Shown in pieces: positions 43,731 through 52,454 of a DNA stretch of 64,000 nucleotides (positions are counted from its first letter, which is position 1; each line of letters begins with the position of its first letter). The notes beneath the pieces were generated by a model. That model ran no database searches. It saw nothing but the letters and a program-made list of their open reading frames with translations, and was not told where the DNA came from. Source of the stretch: Paenibacillus amylolyticus (lineage in GTDB: Bacteria; Bacillota; Bacilli; Paenibacillales; Paenibacillaceae); the NCBI RefSeq assembly GCF_003719335.1, contig NZ_RIAS01000010.1, positions 124,001 to 188,000 of the forward strand, given 5' to 3'. A program made the position numbers and the translations under genes.

Positions 43731-44506
43731 GCGTTTCATATTCACTAGATATCAATTGTGATCTTGGTGAAAGTTATGGTGCTTATCAGACGATGATAAG
43801 TTCCGATGAAGCCATGTTGCCACTGATCACTTCGGCGAATATTGCCTGCGGATTCCATGCGGGTGATCCCTCCGTCATGCGGCTGACGGTAGAACGTGCA
43901 ATCGTGCATCAGGTAGCTATTGGCGCGCATCCCGGGTTGCCTGATTTGCAAGGATTCGGACGAAGAAATATGGAGATTACTCCTCGGGAAGCCTATGATA
44001 TGGTGGTGTATCAGATTGGGGCTTTGCATGCTTGTGTCTGTGCCAGCGGAGGTCGTCTGCATCATGTGAAACCACATGGAGCACTTTATAATATGGCGGC
44101 GACAGATTCGAAGCTCGCTGAGGCCATAGCCGAAGCGGTTTATCGAGTGCAGCCTGAGCTGTATTTATATGGTTTGGCAGGCAGTGAGTTAATTGTGGCA
44201 GCAAATCGAATTGGTGTGCGAGGCGTGAATGAAGTATTTGCAGATCGGACGTATACTTCAGATGGCAGATTAACGCCTCGCAGTCACGAAGGTGCACTTA
44301 TAGAACGGTCCGATGAAGCACTGGCCCAGGTGATTCGGATGGTTAAAGACGGAGTGGTCGTATCTACGGACGGAACCGCAGTTCCTATTATGGCAGATAC
44401 AGTTTGCATCCATGGTGACGGCACACATGCTCTGACGTTTGCTCAAGAAATTCGTCTCATGCTGGAAGCTGAGGGTGTTGCATTGACCGCTTATCAAGCG
44501 AGATAA
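43727..44506 (+). CDS. pxpA: 5-oxoprolinase subunit PxpA (LamB/YcsF family)
   Basis: A 259-residue TIM-barrel subunit. DINCDLGESYGAY, TSANIACGFHAGDP, IGAHPGLPDLQGFGRR, HVKPHGALYNMAA and the final CIHGDGTHAL are all family hallmarks. It is the third gene of the pxpBCA operon. The operon recycles pyroglutamate that forms from glutamine or from peptide N-termini. Confidence 0.97.
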   Translation: MSVSYSLDINCDLGESYGAYQTMISSDEAMLPLITSANIACGFHAGDPSVMRLTVERAIVHQVAIGAHPGLPDLQGFGRRNMEITPREAYDMVVYQIGALHACVCASGGRLHHVKPHGALYNMAATDSKLAEAIAEAVYRVQPELYLYGLAGSELIVAANRIGVRGVNEVFADRTYTSDGRLTPRSHEGALIERSDEALAQVIRMVKDGVVVSTDGTAVPIMADTVCIHGDGTHALTFAQEIRLMLEAEGVALTAYQAR

Positions 44507-44532
44507 AGATGGAAAATGGAGAGGTGTATATC

Positions 44533-44991
44533 ATGAAACCCATACGGAATTCGGCCAAAGCGATCATTGTTCAGGACGGAAGGTTGTTACTGATTCGTCT
44601 ACAAGATCAGTATGGTGATGCTTATGTTTTTCCAGGCGGTGGGCAGGAGAAGGGTGAGGAACTGAAAGATGCGGTAGCACGGGAGTGTCTGGAGGAGATT
44701 GGGCAGGCGGTGCAGGTAGGTGAGTTATTACATATCCGGGAATACATCGGTGCCAATCATGAGTTTGCTGAGTGGGATGCAGATATCCACCAGGTGGAGT
44801 TTTATTTTGAGTGCAGTCTTGTTGATCCAAAAGCTTTAGTCTTTGAAGGCTCTAACCCGGATGATCATCAGGTTGCTGTAGAATGGATTACGCTTGAGGA
44901 ACTGCGCAACATCCGTCTGTATCCCAAAACCATCGGTGAATTGCTGTTGAAAAAGGGAGAGCAGCGCATATACCTCGGGGATCTTAATTAA
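44533..44991 (+). CDS. Nudix hydrolase
   Basis: A 152-residue Nudix protein. The Nudix box appears as GGGQEKGEELKDAVARECLEEIGQ in two parts: Gly and Glu at about 41-45 (GGGQEKGEEL) and RECLEEIGQ. The ATG at 44533 has GGAGAGG at eight bases; an in-frame ATG at 44509 lacks one. It follows pxpA by 26 bases and could share its message. Substrate is unknown. Confidence 0.93.
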   Translation: MKPIRNSAKAIIVQDGRLLLIRLQDQYGDAYVFPGGGQEKGEELKDAVARECLEEIGQAVQVGELLHIREYIGANHEFAEWDADIHQVEFYFECSLVDPKALVFEGSNPDDHQVAVEWITLEELRNIRLYPKTIGELLLKKGEQRIYLGDLN

Positions 44992-45514
44992 ATAACATAA
45001 GTAACATTTCCAAAATTGTCACGCTTACGTTCTGGTTTAGGGATTCATCAAGGGTGAGGCGGGTACACTATAAGTACAGGCTTTTGTTACAAGGAATGGT
45101 TCTTGAAACATATCTGTATGGCTTACATTACGGTGTCTTTGTCCAATGTAAAGATAAAGACTTTTACAATTAATCCAAGCAGGATTTTTAAAATCTTTTG
45201 GGCTTTGAACCGCTTCTACCGATGGAAGAATTGCAGCAGTAGTGAAAGGGACGAAATCGATCCTGAAGAAGTAAGTTAACCGCTCGTTGTTTTGAATTTT
45301 AAATTCTAACTCTAATTTTGAGGAATTGTGCGTAGCGGAGAGAACGGAATCGATTCTGAAGAAGCGAAGCGTTCGCCTTTATCACCGGATTATTTACCAT
45401 TAGAAAAATCCAATAATAAATCCGGGGATAACAGCGATCAAAAGAACGATCCGTACTCGTAACGCTTCAGCACGATTCCTCAAATACTCCCCCATCCCGA
45501 AAGGAGCAACCCCC
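44992..45514. other. Intergenic region with repeat copies
   Basis: This gap of 523 bases contains a full repeat copy (listed separately) and a degenerate half copy at about 45245-45290 (GACGAAATCGATCCTGAAGAAG). The first 250 bases show no gene or clear hairpin. Confidence 0.6.
45332..45460 (+). repeat. Copy C of the dispersed intergenic repeat family
   Basis: It carries GAACGGAATCGATTCTGAAG, GAAGCGAAGCGTTCGCCTTT, the inverted pair CCGGATTATT/AATAAATCCGG and the core GGGGATAACAGCGAT at 45423-45437, followed by AAAGAACGATCCGT. The outer arms are partly complementary and could form a long hairpin. It lies between a Nudix gene and an oxidase gene. Confidence 0.8.
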
Positions 45515-45931
45515 ATGAACCAGAACGAATTGGAACAAAACATTGTGAAGGCTTTGGAAAACAACCCGTATTGCAGTTTCTCCACCGTAGAGAATGGCAA
45601 GCCGAAGTCCCGTTATATGGCTATTTTCAATGATGGGCTGAATATTCATCTGGCAACCAACCGTCAGACGCACAAAGTAGAGGAACTGGAGAACAACCCC
45701 AATGTTAGTTTGCTGCTTGGTTACGAGGCCGGAGGCACCAAGGAAGTGTTGGAGATCGAGGGAACATGTGAGGTCACTAAAAATGAATCCTTGCGTGAGC
45801 AAGTGTGGAATGATGAGTTGAAAGCATGGTTCGATGGACCTAATGATCCCAACTATGTAATCTTGGATATTACCCCCGCTCGCATAGAATATACAGGGAA
45901 AGACCATGAGCATCATGTGTGGGAGCAATAA
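45515..45931 (+). CDS. Pyridoxamine 5'-phosphate oxidase-fold protein
   Basis: A 138-residue protein of the split-barrel FMN-binding superfamily (general stress protein 26-like). It has NPYCSFSTVENGKPKSRYMA, IHLATNRQTHKVEELENNPN and ILDITPARIEYTG near the end, the usual order of PNPOx-like proteins. It probably binds FMN or F420-like flavin; substrate is unknown. AAAGGAGC lies upstream of the ATG. A terminator follows. Confidence 0.9.
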   Translation: MNQNELEQNIVKALENNPYCSFSTVENGKPKSRYMAIFNDGLNIHLATNRQTHKVEELENNPNVSLLLGYEAGGTKEVLEIEGTCEVTKNESLREQVWNDELKAWFDGPNDPNYVILDITPARIEYTGKDHEHHVWEQ

Positions 45932-46018
45932 ATTCAGGCGTAGTTTCAAGGTAACGCCAATCACAACATCATTTTAGCGAATCCTCGTTGTCAGACGACG
46001 AAAATATAGAGGACGTTC

Positions 46019-46056
46019 AACCGTGAATGCCTGTTCTAAGGCTTCGCGGTTTTTTA
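46019..46056 (+). terminator. Terminator
   Basis: AACCGTGAATGCC/GGCTTCGCGGTT with a short loop and T run. Confidence 0.75.
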
Positions 46057-46223
46057 TTAGATTCCAAAAGGCATGATATGAGCTCGATGTAACAGTGATG
46101 TAACATACGTGAATTTGAGTGATTATATCCTAAACCCTTCCTTTTATACTGCAAAATATGTCGAAATCACGCATGAAAACGTAGATTAGACTAGTTATGT
46201 GCGGATAACGTAAAAATTAATGC

Positions 46224-46262
46224 TTTTCATTGTTTTAACATTACGTTATGATTTGATATGTA
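46224..46262 (+). promoter_or_regulatory. Possible PHO box upstream of nucleotidase gene
   Basis: Four six-base units start exactly 11 bases apart: TTTTCA (46224), TTAACA (46235), TTATGA (46246) and TATGTA (46257). Only TTAACA is a good match to the PhoP consensus TTAACA, so this is weaker than the pstS box. PhoP control of an extracellular nucleotidase would make sense. Confidence 0.35.
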
Positions 46263-46431
46263 AATACACGCACAGATATGAATAGATGTTCATGTGAGAT
46301 AAACTTACCTGAAGACACCGATGAATGCTCATTGGATCATCAGTACGCACAACCCATGAAATCTATTATTTTCTGTGCCTGTGTTTGCGGTATGGCATGA
46401 TTTAATGTACATAAACCGGGAGGGGTTATTT

Positions 46432-48711
46432 TTGAAGAAAAGTAAGAAGTTGTTATCAAGCCTGACTGCCGCTTTCGTTGCATTTAACGTGCTTGCGGTA
46501 TTTCCAGTACCTGTATCGGCTGCCGATGCGGCCAAAGTCAAATTGCGGATCATGGAAACAACGGACATTCATGACAACCTGATCAACTATGACTATTATT
46601 CAGACAAAGCGACGGATCAATACGGACTGGCCAAAACGGCTACGCTGATCAAGAAAGCCCGTGAGGAAGCGAAGAACAGCCTGTTGTTCGACAATGGTGA
46701 CTTGATCCAGGGTAACCCGATGGGAGACTATGTTGCGAAGATTGATCCTCTGAAAAAGGGTGAGACTCACCCTGTATATAAAGCGATGAATCTGCTCGAT
46801 TATGATGCAGGCAACATCGGTAACCATGAATTTAACTATGGTCTCGATTTCCTCGACATGACATTGGAGGGAGCAAACTTCCCTTACATCAATGCCAATG
46901 TCTATGTAGACGATGGTGACAAGGATGAAACAAACGACAAAAACTACTTCACTCCTTATAAAATTTTGGACAAAAAAGTAACGGATGAAAATGGCAAGGA
47001 GCATACCATTAAAGTGGGTGTGATCGGCTTTGTGCCGCCGCAAATTATGCAATGGGACAGTGCCAACCTTGAAGGTAAGGTTATTGCCAAGGATATCATT
47101 GCTACGGCAAAAAAATTCATTCCGAAGATGAAAGCCGAAGGTGCGGACATTATCGTAGCGATTCCTCACTCCGGATTTGAAGATATTCCCCAAACCGACC
47201 TGATGGAGAACTCCGTTCTGTATCTGAGCCAGGTGGAAGGCATTAACGCCATTTTGTTTGGACATGCCCATAAAGTATTCCCTAGTGCTGATTTCAAAGG
47301 TAAAAAAGGAGTCGATCTGGAAAAGGGTACAATCAATGGTGTTCCTGCTGTAGAGCCTGGCTTCTGGGGTGATCACCTCGGAATCATTGATTTGGATCTG
47401 GAGCAAGTGGATGGCAAATGGAAAGTGGTTGATTCCAAAACAGAAGCACGTCCCATCTACGATACAGCGAACAAAAAACCGTTGGTAGATGCGGATCAGG
47501 CGATTGTAGATGCGGTTCATGATGAACACGAGGGCACACTGGAATATGTACGTGGTCCGGTTGGCGAAACGACAGCACCAATCAACAGCTTCTTCGCTCT
47601 GGTGCAGGATGACCCATCCATTCAGATCGTAACCAATGCACAGAAATGGTACGTGGAAAAGAAACTGCAAGGCACCGACTATGAGAACGTTCCAGTCTTG
47701 TCTGCGGGTGCACCTTTCAAAGCAGGTGGACGTTCCGGTGCGTCGTACTACACTAACATTCCTAAAGGCACAATTGCCATCAAAAACGTGGCAGACCTTT
47801 ATGTGTATCCAAACACGGTACATGCTGTAATGGTTAATGGTGCTGAATTGAAAGAGTGGTTAGAATGGTCAGCAGGCCAATTTAACCAGATTGATCCAGC
47901 CAAAGGCGGCCAGCAGCAATTAATCAATATGGATTTCCCAACGTATAATTTTGATGTTATTGATGGTGTAACCTACCAGATTGATGTTACACAACCAGCC
48001 AAGTACGATAGCAAAGCGACAGTTGTTAATACATCGGCCAGCCGGATTAAAAACTTGAGCTTCGAAGGCAAGCCAGTAGATCCAGCACAAAAATTCATCG
48101 TAGCAACGAATAACTATCGTGCTTCTTCATCCAAATTGGCTAACCCGGATGGTAAACGTATCGTTCTGGCTGCACCGGATGAGAACCGTCAAGTGATTAT
48201 CGACTATATCCGTGAGAACAAAACGATTAACCCGACAGCGGATGGCAACTGGTCACTGGCACCAATTAAACCTTCTGCTGGTGTAACAGCAGCAACACTG
48301 AATGACCTTGAGGTGGTATTTGCTTCTTCCCCAGATGCGAAGGATCTGGTAGAAGCGAATCCGGCCATGTCCTTTATTGGTACCAATAAAGATGGGTTCG
48401 CAGAGTACGGATTGAAACTGACAGGTGAGGCAGCAGCGACACCAAAACCTGAACCAAGCCCGGCTCCGACACCTAAACCAGAACCAACACCAGCGCCGGC
48501 ACCGGCGCCAAAACCTACACCAGCACCAAAACCACAGCCGGAGAAACCAGCTACAAACCATAAAGTCGTATATGTGGTGCAAAAAGGGGACAACCTGTAT
48601 CGCATCGGTTTAAAACATGGTGTGGACTGGCGTGTCCTTGTCAAAACAAACAAAATCACCAATGTGTATAACCTGAAAGTTGGACAAAAAATTGTCATTC
48701 CTGTTTCATAG
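46432..48711 (+). CDS. Secreted 5'-nucleotidase / 2',3'-cyclic phosphodiesterase with LysM
   Basis: A 759-residue exported enzyme. The signal peptide (LLSSLTAAFVAFNVLAVFPV) is followed by a metallophosphatase domain (residues about 35-340) with TTDIHDNL, LFDNGDLIQGNP, GNIGNHEFNYG, IPHSGF and LFGHAHKVFP motifs; then a 5'-nucleotidase C-terminal domain (about 380-620). A Pro/Lys/Glu-rich linker leads to a C-terminal LysM domain (VVYVVQKGDNLYRIGL...), which binds peptidoglycan. It cleaves 2',3'-cyclic nucleotides and nucleotides outside the membrane, releasing phosphate and nucleosides. The start is TTG at 46432 behind GGGAGGGG. It may feed the nup and pst uptake systems. Confidence 0.94.
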   Translation: MKKSKKLLSSLTAAFVAFNVLAVFPVPVSAADAAKVKLRIMETTDIHDNLINYDYYSDKATDQYGLAKTATLIKKAREEAKNSLLFDNGDLIQGNPMGDYVAKIDPLKKGETHPVYKAMNLLDYDAGNIGNHEFNYGLDFLDMTLEGANFPYINANVYVDDGDKDETNDKNYFTPYKILDKKVTDENGKEHTIKVGVIGFVPPQIMQWDSANLEGKVIAKDIIATAKKFIPKMKAEGADIIVAIPHSGFEDIPQTDLMENSVLYLSQVEGINAILFGHAHKVFPSADFKGKKGVDLEKGTINGVPAVEPGFWGDHLGIIDLDLEQVDGKWKVVDSKTEARPIYDTANKKPLVDADQAIVDAVHDEHEGTLEYVRGPVGETTAPINSFFALVQDDPSIQIVTNAQKWYVEKKLQGTDYENVPVLSAGAPFKAGGRSGASYYTNIPKGTIAIKNVADLYVYPNTVHAVMVNGAELKEWLEWSAGQFNQIDPAKGGQQQLINMDFPTYNFDVIDGVTYQIDVTQPAKYDSKATVVNTSASRIKNLSFEGKPVDPAQKFIVATNNYRASSSKLANPDGKRIVLAAPDENRQVIIDYIRENKTINPTADGNWSLAPIKPSAGVTAATLNDLEVVFASSPDAKDLVEANPAMSFIGTNKDGFAEYGLKLTGEAAATPKPEPSPAPTPKPEPTPAPAPAPKPTPAPKPQPEKPATNHKVVYVVQKGDNLYRIGLKHGVDWRVLVKTNKITNVYNLKVGQKIVIPVS

Positions 48712-48735
48712 AGTCTAATAAAGGGTATAGTCGAA

Positions 48736-48769
48736 AGACTGGCAGTCATCAGACTGCTGGTCTTTTTTG
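48736..48769 (+). terminator. Terminator after nucleotidase gene
   Basis: GACTGGCAGT/ACTGCTGGTC (with two wobble pairs) and a T run. Confidence 0.75.
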
Positions 48770-48929
48770 TGGCAAGAAAGAATACAAATGTTTCTGTATA
48801 CATCATATAGGAAGTCATTAAAACATTAGAGATTAATTTCTGGACCCATGATATACTATTTACAAACTTTGGGTATAAAACTTGGTAACATTAATGATGT
48901 AGCTTGATAAACTGGCAAGGGGGTTCTAC

Positions 48930-49994
48930 ATGAATTGCAGTGGCTGCAGTCCAATCTATCCGATAGAGGGCCAAGGTACGGTGTACCTGCGTCCCGTCTC
49001 CCCTGCTTTGCTGGAAGCGCTGCAAACCAAGGGAAGGCATGTTGATTATTCAAAAGAGATGCTTTGGTTCCATTTTTCAGATGTACAGGAGTTACAGGAT
49101 CGGATGGAAGAGATTATAGATATGGAGAAGGTATTAGCGATCACCCTGGCCGTTCAGATAAAATCTGCTGCGGATCCGTTCACGGATGATCTAGAGGGTG
49201 AGTGGATTAGTCTATCCATGCAGCATGCCAGAATCAAATATGCTGATATCGTTTCTACTATTTTAGAACGTCAGTTTACCAGTTATATGCAACCGATTGT
49301 AGATGCCTCAGAGTGCATTATCGGATATGAGTTTTTGCTTCGTCCGGCTGAACATGGAAGAGCATTTAGTTCCTATGAATTGTTTGAAGTAGCTCACGAA
49401 ACGGGACTGCATTCGTTTCTTGACCGCACTGCTCGTATTAAGGCCATTGAAACAAGCGCCAAATATTTGCCTCGCGGTGTGAAACGTTTTGTTAATTTTC
49501 TGCCTTCCTCTATTTATAACCCCGAATATTGCCTGACACATACATTTGAGGCGATAGAACGTCTCTCGCTTGATCCGAAAGATTTCGTTTTTGAAGTCGT
49601 GGAAACTGAACAGATCCAGCAATTGTCTACATTGCAGCATATTTTTGAAGTTTATCGTTCTCGCGGTATGTCCGTAGCATTGGATGATGTAGGCGCTGGA
49701 TTTTCGACGATCGAATTAATGAACCGCTTAGAGCCTGATTTTGTGAAAATTGATCGCAGCCTGATTGACTATTGTGATCAGGATGAAGTGAAGCAGCAGA
49801 AGATCAAGAACATTGTTCAGTTATCCAATCGATTTGGAGGCAAAGTGCTTGCCGAGGGGATCGAACGAATGGAGGAGTTTGATTTCTGCCGATCGGTTGG
49901 AATTGAACTTGCACAAGGATATTATTTTGGTAAACCCGCAGCACAACCTCTTGATGGTCCATATTCAGATCCATCGTACAAAGCAGCGAGATAA
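48930..49994 (+). CDS. EAL-domain cyclic-di-GMP phosphodiesterase
   Basis: A 354-residue cytoplasmic protein. The EAL domain (residues about 115-345) has the family's first motif as YEFLLRP (ExLxR), then NFLPSSIYNPEY, FEVVETEQ, ALDDVGAG, VKIDRSLI and LAEGIE, and AQGYYFGKP. All catalytic acids, Asn, Lys and Gln appear present, so it should cleave cyclic-di-GMP. The N-terminal 110 residues, beginning MNCSGCSPIYPIEGQG, belong to no domain I know; the CxxC pair may bind metal or sense redox. It is transcribed alone. Confidence 0.9.
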   Translation: MNCSGCSPIYPIEGQGTVYLRPVSPALLEALQTKGRHVDYSKEMLWFHFSDVQELQDRMEEIIDMEKVLAITLAVQIKSAADPFTDDLEGEWISLSMQHARIKYADIVSTILERQFTSYMQPIVDASECIIGYEFLLRPAEHGRAFSSYELFEVAHETGLHSFLDRTARIKAIETSAKYLPRGVKRFVNFLPSSIYNPEYCLTHTFEAIERLSLDPKDFVFEVVETEQIQQLSTLQHIFEVYRSRGMSVALDDVGAGFSTIELMNRLEPDFVKIDRSLIDYCDQDEVKQQKIKNIVQLSNRFGGKVLAEGIERMEEFDFCRSVGIELAQGYYFGKPAAQPLDGPYSDPSYKAAR

Positions 49995-50042
49995 CGACCG
50001 TTCACCTTTGGACTAAACACTAATATTCAACATTAACATTAC

Positions 50043-50080
50043 AGCACAAGTCACTTTCCCCTTGAAGTGACTTGTTTGTT
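50043..50080 (+). terminator. Terminator after EAL gene
   Basis: ACAAGTCACTT/AAGTGACTTGT with a seven- to eight-base loop and a T-rich tail. Confidence 0.8.
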
Positions 50081-50194
50081 GTGAACTTTGTTTCTATTCA
50101 AAAAAACTCCGTCATTAGCCGATATATAGTATAGACCAATAGAAGTTCATACATATCTGGGAGCATGGTGACATAATAAAAGGGGGAGAACCGA

Positions 50195-52285
50195 TTGAAA
50201 GAGACTAAAGAATACCAGCGTGAAAAAACGAAGAAACCCGTCAAAACAAAAGAAAATAAAAACAAAAAGAAAAGTAAAAAGAAACCTTTTGTCTGGAATA
50301 TCCGAAATAAAATGCTCGTTTCGTTTTTGGTTGTTCTCTTGGTACCGAGTTTGGCAATTGGCTTGGTATCTTTGTATATCGCGGAAGATACAGTACAAGG
50401 ACAATTGAACGACAGTGCCCTGCAGAGCGTAAGTACGGCCAATAAAATTGTGGAAAGTCAGGTTAATAACAAAATCTTTGACATTAATTTCTTCTCGGAT
50501 TCACTCGATTCTTCCTTGATCAAAGGAGAAAATGATAGCACGGAGCTTCAAGCCAAGCTTGTTCAGTATCTGGGGTTGCATCCAGATGCTTTGAATATTT
50601 TTGTAGGTTCGACAGAAGGAGTCATGGTTCGCGGCAAGCCGACAGCGAGCAGCCAGCGAGGAGAGGCTTTTGATCCAAGGGAGCGTGAGTGGTATAAACT
50701 CGCGATGGATAAGCCGGGTACGGTTGCTGTCTCACCTGTCACCAAAAATACAGATGGGGTAGCGGTTGTTTTTATCTCCAAAACGCTTAAGGATCAATCT
50801 GCTGTAATTGGTTTGTCACTTGATTTGGCCGAACTACGGGATCAGGCCGCGATTAAGGTTGGTAAAGAAGGGTACGTTATTATTCTGGATAAAGATAAAC
50901 ATGTTGTTGTTTCTCCTGTACAAGAAGTAGGTACACAGGAAAAAAGCGGCGTGTTGGATCAAATGTATGATGGCAAGGAAGGTCAATTTGACTATGATTA
51001 CGAAGGTCGCTCCAAAACCATGATTTTCTCTACCAATGAAGCAACTGGCTGGAAAATTGCAGGTACGATGTTCAAAAGTGAAGTTACCGACGCGAGTAAG
51101 GAAATAAGGCTTGCTACGCTCATTGTCCTTTTGGCTTCTGTGTTCCTGGCCCTTATCTTTATTATCTGGTTCACTCGTTCGTTATTGCGTCCGATTAAAC
51201 GGTTACAGGAAAATGCAAGAGCTGTAAGTAAAGGCGACCTTACCGTGAAGATGGATAGTAAACGTAAAGATGAAATGGGTGAACTCGCGAAGTACTTTGA
51301 ACGTATGGTGGATAACTTACGCATGATGATTCTGGGTGTGCAAGAAACGGCAGAACAAGTATCCGCTTCTTCACAAGAGTTGTCTGCAAGTGCAGACCAA
51401 ACGACCAAAGCCATCGAGCATTCAACTATGGCCATCCAAGAACTGGCCGAGGGTGCAGAGCTACAAGTGAATAGTGTGAAGGATGGCTCTGGACAGATGA
51501 GCCGTATGGCAGAAGATGTTCGTCTGATGTCAGAGCGTGTTCAATCCATCACCACAGCGATGCGAAATACATCCGGGGCAGCATCCTCAGGGAATGAAGC
51601 AGCGGGAGAAGCCGTTGAACAGATGAATATCATCCAGGAAACGGTAGAACAGTTAGGAGATGTTGTACAGTCCCTGAACGCCCGTTCGGTCGAGATCGGT
51701 AGTATGGTCGATGTCATTGCGTCCATCTCGAAACAGACTAATCTCCTTGCATTGAATGCATCTATTGAAGCAGCAAGAGCAGGGGATGCGGGACGTGGAT
51801 TTGCAGTCGTAGCTGGAGAGGTGCGCAAGCTGGCTGAAGAATCGGGTAGCTCCGCGGCTCAGATCGGTGAACTTGTGCATAATATTCGTCAAGACATGGA
51901 TTCTGCGCTGATAGCGATGAATGCAGCCCAGAGCCGTGTCGGTGAGGGAATACAGGCTGTAAATACGTCTGGACAATCCTTCGCTCAAATCCGTGAAGCG
52001 GTGGAGGATGCCGTTCATACACTGGATGAACTATCTGAAACGACGAAACAATTGGAGAAGGGTGCCTCCCATGTGGCTCAAACGATGACGGATATTTCAA
52101 ACGTCACTCAGGAATCTGCGGCGAGCACCGAATCCGTATCGGCTTCATCGCAGGAACAACTGGCTTCTGTTGAGGAAATTGCGTCGTCCTCCGCACATTT
52201 GAATAGTATGGCTGAACAGTTACAAGGATTGCTGGGTATGTTTAAAATGATGGATGATCCCGCAGAAGATAATAGCAAATCCTGA
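50195..52285 (+). CDS. Methyl-accepting chemotaxis protein with dCache domain
   Basis: A 696-residue chemoreceptor. A very basic N-terminal stretch of about 40 residues (KKKSKKKPF) precedes membrane helix 1 (LVSFLVVLLVPSLAIGLV). An extracellular dCache_1 sensor spans about residues 65-305, then helix 2 (LIVLLASVFLALIFIIWF), a HAMP domain and a long coiled-coil signalling domain with the hairpin tip EIGSMVDVIASISKQTNLLA and ALNASIEAARAGD. A final region has methylation-site-like pairs. The TTG at 50195 has GGGGGAG upstream. The ligand is unknown; dCache domains often bind amino acids. Confidence 0.95.
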   Translation: MKETKEYQREKTKKPVKTKENKNKKKSKKKPFVWNIRNKMLVSFLVVLLVPSLAIGLVSLYIAEDTVQGQLNDSALQSVSTANKIVESQVNNKIFDINFFSDSLDSSLIKGENDSTELQAKLVQYLGLHPDALNIFVGSTEGVMVRGKPTASSQRGEAFDPREREWYKLAMDKPGTVAVSPVTKNTDGVAVVFISKTLKDQSAVIGLSLDLAELRDQAAIKVGKEGYVIILDKDKHVVVSPVQEVGTQEKSGVLDQMYDGKEGQFDYDYEGRSKTMIFSTNEATGWKIAGTMFKSEVTDASKEIRLATLIVLLASVFLALIFIIWFTRSLLRPIKRLQENARAVSKGDLTVKMDSKRKDEMGELAKYFERMVDNLRMMILGVQETAEQVSASSQELSASADQTTKAIEHSTMAIQELAEGAELQVNSVKDGSGQMSRMAEDVRLMSERVQSITTAMRNTSGAASSGNEAAGEAVEQMNIIQETVEQLGDVVQSLNARSVEIGSMVDVIASISKQTNLLALNASIEAARAGDAGRGFAVVAGEVRKLAEESGSSAAQIGELVHNIRQDMDSALIAMNAAQSRVGEGIQAVNTSGQSFAQIREAVEDAVHTLDELSETTKQLEKGASHVAQTMTDISNVTQESAASTESVSASSQEQLASVEEIASSSAHLNSMAEQLQGLLGMFKMMDDPAEDNSKS

Positions 52286-52454
52286 CCGCAAAGGGTCATC
52301 CAACCCTTATTAAAATAATAGAAAAAAATAAATATAGACAATCCCCCTGCAGCCCTGTATAAATATATCGTCTGGTTCTTACGGGCAATCGTACGATGTA
52401 TTTTAAATATGTAACGATCAATAAGCATATTGAGTCAGGACAGCAGGAGGAACT

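Noticed and set aside
46087..46105. TGTTACA-TCAC-TGTTACA direct repeat (minus strand) as a PHO box
   Set aside because: It shows an 11-base period but has only two units and lies about 330 bases before the gene; the box at 46224 is better placed.
46600..47823. Long open frame on the minus strand (about 400 codons)
   Set aside because: It lies wholly inside the nucleotidase gene on the other strand, whose motifs are unmistakable. The antisense translation is rich in Cys, His, Arg and Phe and has no family signs.
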